Origin: Collybia mongolica
Taxonomy: Eukaryota; Basidiomycota; Agaricomycetes; Agaricales; Clitocybaceae
NCBI GenBank assembly: GCA_013420905.1
Contig: JAAXNY010000011.1
Span: forward strand, 2,728,001-2,792,000
Length of the DNA: 64,000 bases
Direction of reading: 5' to 3'
Shown: in pieces, positions 48,061 to 59,115 of the stretch
How the letters are laid out: the number at the start of each line of letters is the position of its first letter
Numbering within the stretch: position 1 is the first letter of the stretch
The notes under the pieces: generated by a model
Seen by the model: the letters and a program-made list of their open reading frames with translations, nothing else
Told to the model about the DNA's origin: nothing
The model's database searches: none
Made by a program: the position numbers and the translations under genes

Positions 48061-50246
48061 CTCCCCCTTGATCCAAGTGCATACTGATTAAATTGGTTTT
48101 GTATTCATGTTCAGGGCATGGCAGTGGTTTAGTGAAAATGTCTGCTTGGTTGTTGGCAGACATGCAGTGGAAAATATCCCAAGAGATACTCATTATCTCT
48201 GAATCTACCCAACTACCTAAATTGATAGTTATGGGTTATTTCTCCAGAAGCCAAGTGCTTGTGCACAAAACAGTGTGACATCAATGTGTTTGCTGTGTGC
48301 ATGAAAAACTGAATTGTTTGCAAATAAAATTGCCAATTGGTTGTCTATAGTAAGGTTGGTAGGTTTCTCACATGGAAATCCAAAGTCAGCCATCAGTGGT
48401 CTAATCCAAGTGACTTCTTGTGTCATGTGACAGAGCACCAAGAACCAAGCATTTCACCTCCATACTTGATAATGCAACTGCCAGCTGCTTCTTCAAGCTC
48501 CATGAGATCACCAAGTCTCCAAGTAAGGTGACATACTGTAGCCAGAGATTGATCTCTGATTATCAGGACTATTTCCCCAGTCTGCATCAGCATATGTCTG
48601 GATAATTAAATTCTTATCATTATTTGATCAGTGTAAGGGGAGTGCTAGTTTGCCCCCATCTAATCACTCAGATTAACCTTGCATTACTGTATGTACTCAT
48701 ATGCTGCTGTACACCTGACTTTGGTGTAACCCTACTAACCTTGTAACCCTGTCCCTTACCCCTTTTGTGGATATTACATAACTCCTTACTGGTGCCTTAC
48801 CAGTGCACTGTTGCATGCCCAAGCAGGCTTATATTGGTTTCTGATGTCCTTCTATAGTTTACCCACCAATGTACCATATATAGTTGGTGCTTGCCCTTTG
48901 GGGTCTATACCTTTGCAATATCTTAGGTCCAGGTCCCCTTCATGTGACTAAGCCACCTGTGTCCCAAGTGCCCCCTTCCATACATGATTGACTTTGCTGT
49001 GGATGCCACCCTCCCTTGGATAGCACTTGTGGCAATGCTGCCCCTTACAATTGGTAGAATAGGCCATGGTCCATTGTTCCTTTCAAATAATGGAAGACAT
49101 GTTGACTGCAGTCCAATGCTCAGGTCCCGGGTGGCTTGAGAATTGACTAAGGTGTCGTGTGGTATATGCAGACTCATGTTGTATTGATATTGTGCTCCAA
49201 ATGAGCATTCCAATAGCCATAGGATAGAAGTTTTCAATTTCAGGATATTGCTGATCATTTTCAGTAAGTTTGATCAATTTGATGCCATGATTGAGAGGTG
49301 TTGCAATGGGGTTTACATTTTTGAGACCCATTTTCTTGATAATTTTCTTGAGGTATGGCTGTTGTGATAATTTAATAGATCCATCAGTGTATCTCTTTAC
49401 TGAGATGCCAATGATTTGGCTAGCTTGTCCTAGGTCAGAAATTTAAAAGTGTGTTGTGAGTTCAGCTTTGAAGTTTTTGACAGATACAAGGGTTGCACCC
49501 AAAAATAGACATGTCATCCATGTGTACTCCAACAATTACCAGATTATCCCCAGATCCTCAGATATAGATTCATTGTTTGGACATCATTTTTTGGAACTTC
49601 ATTTTGAGGGATACCAAATTAAGGAGTTTGTTCCATTCTTGTCTGGATTGTTTCAGTCCATAAATAGTTTTCAATAATTTCCAGACATGTGATGTGCCAT
49701 CTTCAAAGCCTGGAGGCTGCATTAAGTAAATGTCTTCTTTGAGGATGGCATTCAGATAAGCACCTTTGATGTCAGTGGTGTGAAAATGTAATTTATAGGC
49801 AGTGGCAATGGCTACCATGAAGTGGAGGGTGTCCATCTAAATGACTGGGGCATAGGTTTCTGAATAATCTATGCTGGGCTTCTGTGAGCATCCCTTGGCA
49901 ACAAGTCTAGACTTGGCCTTGTAAAATTTTCCATCTCCATTGGTTTTGGTCTTCCATACCCTTTTAGATTTGATGGCATCACAATCTTTGGGTAATTCAG
50001 CTAATTTGTATGTGCCCAGCTCTTTTAATTGCTAGATTTCTTCCTCCATAGATTTCTTCCATAGAGTACTTTGTAATGCCTCTTAGACTTCAGTAGGTTC
50101 ATAAATAGTATTGCTGATGAAGGCAAGGTCAGGAATATTGAAGGTAGGAGTATCTTCTTCATCAATAATTTCAGTGATGTAGCCAGAGTCAGGTGATTCT
50201 TGATGTACTTCTTTGGGGCCTTGGGCTGCAGGATTATGTAATAATT
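48061..50246 (-). pseudogene. Decayed Ty1/copia pol (RT/RNase H)
   Basis: Minus-strand fragments in several frames are typical of copia polyprotein. Reverse transcriptase is visible as LHFHTTDIKGAYLNAILKED and KLLKTIYGLKQS (about 49630-49790). A block resembling NPIATPLNHGIKL with SQFSSHPGPEHWTAV lies at about 49095-49310. RNase H remnants appear as TQEVTWIRPL and SKHIDVTLF (about 48265-48430), and an end block ADIFTKPLP lies near 48130. Frames are broken by stops and shifts. An unrelated stretch of about 300 bp (about 48640-48940) interrupts the RNase H part. The 5' end is cut off near 50246 by the dispersed repeat, so gag, protease and integrase are absent. It was an autonomous retrotransposon and is now dead. 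Confidence 0.8.
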
Positions 50247-50521
50247 CTGTACTTTACAGTCCCCCACATGTCCTTGCAGACTCTGTGCAGACTGCAAAAG
50301 TCCGTGCAGACTCTGTATGGACAGCACAGATTCTGCACAGACTCTGCATGGACTCTGCGCGGACTCAGTTACTTTCTTCAATTATAAATTACTTACTTAC
50401 ATATAATGGTTTACTTACTAACATTCTACATACATTGATAGGATAATGATATATTTTGCTACTAAATATAATACATGGATTATAAAACATAATTTAATAT
50501 GGGTGGGGGCCCCCGCCCCCC
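50247..50521 (+). repeat. Dispersed G/C-capped repeat, copy 1
   Basis: This copy begins CTGTACTTTACAGTCCCCCA and has several CAGACTC/GGACTCTGC motifs at roughly 9-10 bp spacing (about 50275-50365). An AT-rich stretch follows, and it ends in a G/C palindrome (GGGGGCCCCCGCCCCC). A second copy in the same orientation lies at 63761-64000. It interrupts the copia remnant. Its class is unknown. Confidence 0.7.
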
Positions 50522-50677
50522 TGTTATCCTCATTGGCCCCTGCAGCATCATCAGCAGCCTGGGTTTCAGTGGCAGCAGCACTGGCCGCTTTTCTTGTTGT
50601 TGTCCCCATTGTCATCATTGTCCTTAGTCGTCGTTGTCATTGTTGTCCTCATGGTGGTGGTCATTATCTTTGTTGTA

Positions 50678-53600
50678 TGGTGCAAACCACTTAGTCACCA
50701 CCAAAATGTGACAAGCTTTTTCGCACCTCCAAAAATTATCCGATTTTTTATTCCCCTTGGGAAAACACTCCTTTTGATGATAGCTTTCGATCCCCAAGAG
50801 CGATTTTCATTTAAGTCAAAACTGAGTGAGATATAAAATTTTCGGGGGATCAAATTGGGACTATGTACCGAGAAGGTTTATATACTAGTCGAAAGCCCTT
50901 GCAATGCATTCTGGGATGCGACGGTGCGATTTGTATTTAGTTGAGCTGAAATTGCGGACGTGCAACTGTGCATCTTGAGTTGACATGCCATCCCGATAAG
51001 CCTGCATCCATCGGATCATACGATGTTCCCACCGTCGAATAGTTGCAAGTGGAACTGTTTCCAGTGCTTTGGGCATGTTCTCCTTCAGTGTATCAAATGT
51101 ATAATCACAATGCTCGCGAAGATAGCACTTTACCACACCCCAGAAGAATTCGATAAAATTAAGCTCACAGTGAAATTTCGGCAGAAATATACACATGTGT
51201 CCTGCTTCCTCGATGATCTCTTGAACGAGTGACTTCTGTGCCTTGAAATCAGGCTGGTTCTCAAGGATACGTTTGCAGCAACAGTTGGCCAACTCCGGAT
51301 CCTGGCAGCTGCTTTTGCATTTTCCTCGCATTTTCCCACTGTACAAGCCTCGTTCTCGAAGCATGACCTTCATCCCCTTTGGTTGATCGGGAAATTCTGG
51401 ATGATCCACTGGGTATATCATGGGTTGAATAATTATGCACCCATCACGCATAAACCATCCATCACGGAGGCGTGCTTGTTTGCCACCTGGGTTCACATTC
51501 ATGTGTGTTGCGAGCAAAGCATCCTCAGCATAAGCCGCATGGCCCTGTGAGTGGTCAACCATAATGAGTGCCTGGAACCCGGGGCCATGTGCAGCCTCAA
51601 ATGCTGGAATGATTTTCTCGCGGAGCTGCTTACAGAAAAGCTCGCCCGTCCAGTAACCGTCATAATTCTTCCCATATTCGAGGCTCTGGCTTGCATCTTT
51701 CAGCCACCCAACTGTTGAGCAGATGACGTCGCTCTGATGAATTCCTCGCCCAACACCCTTCTTTCGCAGCTCGTGTTGGTCATGGAGGACCCACTTTTTT
51801 GCTTGGGCGTCATTTGCTTGAGCAGTCATCTCATCTTGTGCAACCAGAGAGAGTCGACGCTCGACATAATTATTGGGCAAGCTTTGGACTTCTTGTTCAA
51901 CATTCCCGACTTCATATCGGACGAGCCGTTGGGCGTGAAGTTCCATGGCTGGCAAAAATTCCTTCTGTCGGTACGCAACGACATCGGGACGATCGTGACT
52001 GTTGTAATAGAGCCCTTTCTTGTGACTTATGTATTGAAAGCCTTCCTTGTGAAGCCATCGCCGGGCAGTGCTTAGAGCTATCCCTTTCGATCCAACCTTC
52101 AGCTGGAGGCGCGGGAAAAGCTGAAGTTCCATATATTGTTTGAGCCCGCGAGGCATCTCTTCCTGCACAAGATGCTTGAGATATTTGTCTGCAGCATCAG
52201 GCAGAAGCTTTCCATGGGTGAACTCTGCAAGTTTGGCGGGATTCATAACCCATTTATTTGACCGAAGGAAAGCACGAAGTTCTGCTTTTATTGCTGGGTT
52301 ATCGAGTAAGGAATAGACTTTCCCATGTCGACCTTTTCGGGACTCGGGTAACTTTCGTTCTTTTAACCATCGCCGTGTCCAGCTCCTCACATTCCTGCCT
52401 CCCCACTTTGGTTTGAACCCATGGCATTCTGCAGCCTTCTCTGATGCGTCGATTGTGAGGCGACCCCGTTGAACAATCAACAGAAGATAACTCTGAATTG
52501 CACGAGTACGACAAGCTTGCAACCCACTTCGCCCAGCAACAAACTTGGTCTTGTTCGAGTGGATAACCTTCTGGATATCAGCAAGACCTTTCTCCAACTC
52601 TTTTTGACGGGTTTCGAGCTTCTCGGCTCTTGCTTTGCGAACAGGGACATCGAGTTTCCGGCGTTTAAGGGGTGGGACAGCTGGCAAACAATGGGAACTG
52701 GTGGATTTGGGCGGAACAGTATTATTTTCGCCTTCATCATCTGCATCGCTGCCACTATCTTCATCTGAGTAATCGGATAGATAATCGACAACCTCGGCGG
52801 GGCTGAGACTTGACGCAGGTGCTCTTTGGAGCTCGGGTGTTTTCACAGTTGAATTGTGTGGGGCGGCTGGGGCTGGATCTTGTTTCACAAACAGATTCCG
52901 CATCATAGCCACCTGAGGGTCATTCCTGAGTGAGCAGGTGAGTCACCATCCCCTAATTACACCAATTGAATCACTAACGATGTTTTTGCTTCAGCGCGCG
53001 CCATTGCGAGATCACGCGCTTCTTTGTCTTTTCGAAATCTTGTCGACCGACCCTGCCCATTATATCCAAGACTCCGGTTTTTTTCTGTTTTCTTCCAGGC
53101 TTTCGTGGATTTGGGGACAAGAAGGCGTTCGAATGGTGCTGGCTCTTTCAACTGAGCCATCTCTCTCCGAAGGCTGTCCAACATGTCTTCATCAAACTCG
53201 GACAGATCTTCATCTGTGAGCTCTCCATCACTATCACTCTCCAACACATAATCCGAGGCAGGATAATGATTTATACCCCCATCATACCCACACTCTGACT
53301 CATCAGAAAACTCGTCGTCGGAAACCAGGTCCACGACAATTGGAGATGCAGCACGCAGTTCGGGAATATCCTCAGGCTCGGGCGCAGGACTTTTCTCGAA
53401 ATCAATGTTTGTTGGTTTATGACGTACTGCCCGAGCTCGGGCAGCAGCAAGTTGGAGGTACTTGGGCTTCCTTGCCATTCAGAAGTGAAGAGAAAACGGG
53501 GGAAAATGTTGGAAAAAACACTCATATATTAGGCACTATGTTAGTTCAAATTGTACATTAGTGCAGGCATTGAACCGAGCAATTGTCGTGTTGCGCAGAG

Positions 53601-53710
53601 CTTTGGTTGCCGTCAGTAAGGGTCATCAGAGGTACACTGAATTTTTTTTTTCGGTCGGCGGCCAATTTGGGACTTGTCACATTTTAGCGGTGACTAAGTG
53701 GTTCGCACCA
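50678..53710 (-). mobile_element. Tc1/mariner-like DNA transposon, apparently complete
   Basis: The terminal inverted repeats are about 38 bp. The left end starts TGGTGCAAACCACTTAGTC at 50678, and the reverse complement of the right end starts TGGTGCGAACCACTTAGTC (right boundary 53710). Only three mismatches occur over 38 bp. A TA dinucleotide flanks each end (50676-50677 and 53711-53712), as expected for Tc1/mariner target duplication. It contains one two-exon transposase gene on the minus strand and no other insertions. CpG content is normal, unlike its neighbours, which suggests a young insertion. Confidence 0.82.
50885..53478 (-). CDS. Tc1/mariner-like DDE transposase (two exons)
   Basis: The ATG at 53478 (MARKPKYLQLAAARARAVRH) opens exon 1 (52963-53478), which encodes a highly acidic region. 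A 50-bp intron (52913-52962, GTGTAATT to CCCTCAG) joins in phase to exon 2 (50885-52912), giving about 847 residues. Exon 2 has a basic/helical DNA-binding part (CHGFKPKWGGRNVRSWTRRW and TARRWLHKEGFQYISHKKG). It then has catalytic blocks: LVAQDEMTAQAND (first D), LIMVDHSQGHAAYAEDA (second D) and LPKFHCELNFIEFFWGVVK (E). The CELNxIExxWG form is typical of the IS630/Tc1/mariner superfamily. A cysteine-rich loop (CKSSCQDPELANCCCKRI) precedes the last block. No internal stop is present, so it could still be active. The size is large for a mariner transposase. Confidence 0.85.
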
Positions 53711-53876
53711 TAGTTGTTGTTGTTGTCACACCATTGATAGGGCCCGAAATTGTTTGCACTTATAAAGTCAACAAGTAAGGCTATTAGTTATGAGTTCTTT
53801 AGTTTACTAAAGACGAGTTCTTTATCAACCCAGTTTTCGGGCAGAAAGGTGATTCATTCATTCATTCATTCATTAC

Positions 53877-54146
53877 ACCGTGGGAAAATATTTCCATAAT
53901 GGGATTTTTCTTCTCTTATGGCTTTTTACAGCATTTCTCCACAAATACAAAGTATTGTGACATAATTTGCATGCTTTTGATGATGCCATCAAAATTATGC
54001 ATATCTAATATTTCAAAGTGTCACATTTCAAAATTTATTTTGTGATTTTCTCCATAACCAGTAAAGCTATTAACTTTGTTTTTATATGTTTGGAATGTAC
54101 AAACATGGCTCTACAATTTCCTTGTTGAGCACATTTTTCCCACGGT
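53877..54146. mobile_element. MITE-like repeat with short TIRs
   Basis: ACCGTGGGAAAA at 53877 and its reverse complement TTTTCCCACGGT ending at 54146 bound an AT-rich 270-bp stretch without coding potential. A second, smaller inverted pair with a related sequence (CCTGGGAAAA near 54436, TTTTCCCAGG near 54497) lies close by. Short ATTCA repeats precede the left end. No clear target duplication is visible. Confidence 0.5.
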
Positions 54147-54551
54147 CTATTTTGAGCGAAATATTAGAAATGTCCAGATTCAGCTAGTTTTGAAGGTCTG
54201 TGTATTATACCAAAGATGAACAAACATCTTATAACAACAATGACCCTTACCAAACATGACCCTTGTGGGAAATTATCCTAAACATTGGAAAAATCAACAA
54301 CTACTACTATATTTACCTGAAATACAAAGAGGATTGAATTCCCTATTTATTGACATATGTCACATGATCTATTCCATCACATAAGCATACCAAATACATG
54401 ACAACAATCTGAATGCTCATTTAGTGTCCATGATCCTGGGAAAAGTAAGTTCTGATGGTTTTTGTGCACAGGCATTGCTTGTTTGCTTGGTAACATTTTC
54501 CCAGGGTCACATGACCTCTATAAACTATCATCTACATTGTTTCTACTATCA

Positions 54552-57500
54552 CTGGTTGGGAGTTTCAAAATTTTGATCAAATTGTGAATAGAAGAAGATC
54601 GGTTACACATTTTGCTAATTGGACTTGGGGAATCAGTTCTATGACGTCTGAACAAGGTATGAACGTGCTAACTTGGAAAATGGTGGATGTGTCGTTGTGT
54701 CGGAATGAAGCTGGTTGAAAAGTTAAGAGTTTCAAAATTTCTGTCACGGAGAGTAACGCTGACTCATACGGCCAATTACATCTCCACTCGGTGTCAAATT
54801 GACGCGATGCCCCGTTCCTCTCGAGAATACTCATTGAGGCTACTTACGGTAACTAGAAACTATATACACTAGTCTAGTATGTATGTAGAATGATTATACA
54901 TTTCAATATGTACAGGATTAGTTGCAAATAATGTAGAGATTAGCCATGAGGATTGACAAGGGGAGCACTGTGAGGGTGGAATGGTGGAAGCGGCAGGTGT
55001 ATCGGATGAGGGAAATGGGTAGTAGGAATATGCAGAGATGGACTAATTGAAGGGTATGGAGGGGTATAAAACGACAGATGCACATGATTAACAATGTTCG
55101 AAGACAGTGGAGTTGGTGTGGGCACAGGGAATGGCAGGGCAGGGGTTGAAGGTCCTGCTACAGGTGCTGTATCCAGGTTTGAAGCCTCACCTTCTACTTG
55201 CACAGCAGCAGGTTGCCGTCGTGCCTGGTTAAAGATGCCTTTGTAGTGGGGATGATCACACAGGGTGGTGTTGGCATTGAAATGAGTATTGATTCGTCCC
55301 AACAGGTCCTTCTTTTGGCCATCCTTGGAAAGTCCTAAGGCATGAGCAATGTCCTGAAGGTCAGCCTTGGATTTTGAGCTTAATGCACCTGTGAACGGCA
55401 CATTTGGGTCTTGCTGTCGCCGTTGTTCCTCCCTTTCCGCCTCCTTCGCGACTTGCAACTCCCTAGCTTCACGCTTCTTCTGCTCTTCTGCTACCTGTGC
55501 CGTCTCCTGCTCCTGTGCTAACCTCAGGCCTTCATTGGAGTTAAGCCATCTTGCATCAATGTTGAGTTTATGCCGCTTCAAAGGCCTATTCTCCTTGGAA
55601 TTCAGATGCTGTCGAAGATCTTGGATCTTGGTGCCCACGATGGCACAATGTGCTTGAAGCGTGGAATTTTCTGAACGAAGTGCAAGATTTTGTTCCTGAA
55701 GTTTGGCGTATGCTTGCAAGAGGGCATCAAGATGAGGCTGAATGAGGTTTCCTGTGTCTTTCCCTTTTGCGCCACCACTCGATGCATAGAACGTCCTTGC
55801 TGGAATGGGTTCCTGGACACATTCGCGAGTTGCAGAGGACACTTGGTAGCTAGGTGGAACAGAGTTCGCCGGAGGGACTGATGAAAGTGGTGGAAGAGAA
55901 GGACCAGCAGAGATGGGTAGAGAAACAGGCCCAAGGATGACAGTAGAGACAGGTTGGGAGACGACCTCGTGAGTTTGTGAGTTCCCATCATTGTCATTGG
56001 ACAACTCATCATCTGACAAATCACTGTCAGAGTCATCTCTTCTGGGATAATATGGAGATCCCTCTTCGGAATCTTCATCATGGTCATCGACGACAAGAGG
56101 AAAGCTGTTTGGTACGTGACATGCTGTAGTAGATGTTGGGACACTGGTTGCAAAATCCTTATCTGTAAAGATGTCACAATTGACTGGCCAGCAACCACTC
56201 TTCCGAAAAGCAGTAATAATGGTTGTTGATTTGAATGTCTGGCCACAAACTCGCATGTACTCCTTAACAAAATCTTCATGCGGCATCTCTTCGCCTGTAT
56301 CCTCAACAATTTTGTCACACCGCTCCCCCCAGGCACGTGCGAAGGGACCAAAAACTCCAACATCGAGGGGCTGGAGCATGTGAGTTGTGTGTGGGGGGAG
56401 ACAGAAGAGTATGATGTTATTCTCGCAAGCAAGATTGATAAGCTCAAGCATCTCATGTGAACCATGACCATCATAGATAAGAAGAATTGGCTTGTGAGAT
56501 GTGTTACGTGCAGTCCCTTGTGGGATACTGTAAAGCCATTCTTGAACCACTCTGTACAGAGGAAATCATCCATCCAGCCATTCTCAGACATAGATACTCT
56601 TGAAAATGTTTGAATCAGCTACTCAGGACACTGGATCAGAATGGATTCCTGGCTCACCCAATCCCTGGATCAACTTCGAACCACTCACTCGAAAACTCTT
56701 TGCCGGAGAAGACAAATCCAGGAAGTAAGTATGTTCCGTTGGCACAGACACACTCGATGACTGTAACCAGCTCAAGATTCCCACTACGCGCTTTATATTT
56801 AGGCCGATGTGTCCTATGTACAAAGTACTTCCTGCCAGAGTTTTTGCGCCCTCCGCCTCTTTGACAACCCTTTTCATCCATGTTATATATGTTTTCAATT
56901 GGAATATTGAATTTCCAGATAATCTGGATGAGAAGGTCGAAGTGCCGATTGACAACAGGTTTGTTAAAGGCCTGAGCATGCTTTGGGTCCAAACCTGATG
57001 GTTTCCCAAGCTTGATCTCTGGGTGACGTCCAAGAAAGTAGCGAATCCAGGATGGGCTTGGTTTCTTCCCACAGATAGCCTCAGCCTTCTTTCAGATTGT
57101 CCGCTTGCTGAGTGGATGGCCAGTGTCTGACAGAAAGGTGATCCAATCAACGAGGACCTTCTCAGCCTCCAGGGAGAGAAGTTGTTGACTGGCATGGGCC
57201 TCCTGAGGGGGGACATGTTTTCCCTGAAAACGGTTATGCAAAGTGTGATAAGGAAGAGCAATACCAGTGCGTTCCTGGATATCCCTAATGACTTTGGCAT
57301 AGTTGGGCTTTGCCTCGGCACGGAGCAGCATGCATGCCTCTTGAATGAGCTTCTCGACTTCAGGGCTGATGGTACCTTGCTGGGAACACTTGACAGAAGC
57401 CTTTTGAGGAGGCATGCCCTCCGCACCATAAGAGGATGGACAACAGGAGACGCAACTGTGGAGCCAAGAGTTTCAAACAAACGCGTCGCGTCGTGCTGAG

Positions 57501-57832
57501 TTGCGGACTTTGAAATATGATCCCCCTTGTCATGCTAAAATGCTCAATCCTTTGTAGCTTTTGTTCCATTCCTCTCAATGCTCACATGTTTGGATGATGC
57601 TTGCAAACTTTGGTGATATTCCGCTGAGTGATCCTTAAATCCGAAGCTGTTTAAATTGGGTTTTTCATTTTTTCTCATAATGTTGGCTATATTGCAACAC
57701 ATCTGTGGTTGATTTCCCTCATTTCTGTTATGGAGTCTATTATAGTGGTACATAGCTAGACTATCTCACCAAAGATCAGTGTTTTTGTGCCTGCAATCCC
57801 TTAAAAACCTACATTTTGAAACTCCCAACCAG
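54552..57832 (-). mobile_element. pogo/Tigger-like DNA transposon, decayed
   Basis: The terminal inverted repeats read CTGGTTGGGAGTTTCAAAAT at 54552-54571 and its exact reverse complement at 57813-57832. The right side extends this with a related GGGTTTCAAAA unit, so the true ends may lie a little further out. The inside holds one minus-strand transposase pseudogene. It lies 0.84 kb from the mariner-like element. Confidence 0.72.
54940..57415 (-). pseudogene. pogo-like transposase with CENP-B type HTHs, DDE and SAP-like motif
   Basis: Starting at ATG 57415, the order is a psq-type HTH (EVEKLIQEACMLL, then DIQERTGIALPYHTLHNRFQ) and a Tc5/CENP-B HTH (LLSLEAEKVLVDWITFLSDT onward, WIRYFLGRHPEI). 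The DDE core follows: first D in IYNMDEKG near 56870, second D in LLIYDGHGSH near 56470, third D in MLQPLDVGVFGPF near 56370. A 59-bp intron (56599-56657) joins in frame. After a long acidic/Ser-rich and coiled-coil linker, a SAP-like DNA-binding motif (SKADLQDIAHALGLSKDGQK) lies at about 55310-55375. Two defects exist: a TGA at 57092-57094 within the second HTH, fitting a CGA-to-TGA change, and a frameshift near 56545. The copy is therefore not functional as it stands. Confidence 0.82.
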
Positions 57833-59115
57833 TTTTGAAACCCCTAACACGTGATAGTAGTCATTTACAACTTCCTGAATGTGGAATGGACTTATTTCTC
57901 CTAAGAAAAGAAATAAAGAATGAGTACCTGCCACACAGTGTGTTGGCCCACTCCATCCAATTATCATTTCTAATAACCAAGTAAACAGAAATAGAGGATT
58001 AGAGTCAAGCTCTGGGACGGCTAATCAGAGTGAACTAGTCTAATGGATAATACACTATCAGTACAGAGGACTATGAGTATGGCCTATTATTAGTCCTATT
58101 CACCATGCCTGGTTACAACCTCGGTATCTTAATTCATAAGTAACCGTTGTAGTATGATATCATTAGTCCAGGGATCATCATTAATAGGAGAAGTAATTGT
58201 AAATTCGGGACTTGCACAACCCAAGCCTAGTCAGGGGCACTTGGTATTAACTACTGGAAGGAACAGGACACCGTAAATAACAAACTGGAATGATTAGGAG
58301 AAGTAAAAGACAGTGCCGCACTGTTTTAAATAACCAAGTGCGCGGTCGGGCCTTGATAAGAGTTTAGCCAGCTCTTTCAATCTTGGCTAAGTAACAAGTA
58401 ACAACATAATTGGCATGCATGGCATGTGCGCCAAGTCGTAGAGGACAAGTCAGCATTAAATACAAGGTCCTTGGTGTGGGGGAGCGTGGCTCCATATAAA
58501 AATTACAATTCCTTATGATATTTAGTTTGTATGCTATAAATAGACTGTAGATGAGTAGCACAAAAGTAAGGAATCTTGCCCCCACTTCACGCTACTATAG
58601 AGTATACAAATCATATTTGTTAAAACACTATTGCATGCACAAATTAAGGATTGGATTGCTTCAAGTTGTCTTGATTGGAATTGTTTGAAGAGATCACAGA
58701 ATTGAAGAGTCCTAGTTCATTTGGAACTTAGTACTGCATTGTCCATTGGAATTACTAGGCACTTGGCCTTTAGTGCACTTGGCACTGTTTGTTTAATAAG
58801 TCACTTGGACTTATAGATCCACTTGGGATCATTAATAATTGAACGTACACTTGGTACTCAGTCTATTGGATTGAAAGATATTATAAATATACCTAGCAAG
58901 CTTTAAACTTGTGTTAAAGCTTTGTCCAAATCAAACCCGTCGAGAGATCATTGGAAAAGGCCTTGACTAGTACTATTCAAAGCTTAGTGCTTCCAAGCAC
59001 TTGAACCCGAACTCAAAACAGGCAATTCCTACTGTTTGTGTGTTGATTGTTAGATTTGGTGTGTGTGTGTGTAAGAGATTACATTTCATAGCATCAGCAC
59101 ACTTATAGCCCAGGA
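57833..59115. other. AT-rich region, possible solo LTR
   Basis: No gene was found. The segment at about 58490-59060 has a TATA-like CTATAAATAG (58533-58542) followed by a stretch with repeated CACTTGG motifs, as in the R-U5 part of some retroelement LTRs. A (GT)n tract lies near 59060. The end of this stretch truncates the Ty3/gypsy pol that follows. I could not define LTR ends or a target duplication. Confidence 0.3.

Noticed and set aside
50446..50694. Plus-strand frame rich in Ala/Val after the G/C-capped repeat
   Set aside because: It is a translation of GTT/GTC-type simple sequence. There are no motifs, and it ends in the mariner TIR.
55602..56591. 329-codon minus-strand frame overlapping the pogo-like transposase
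   Set aside because: Only its first 20 or so residues belong to the transposase before the frameshift. The rest is an out-of-frame translation of the DDE region and linker.
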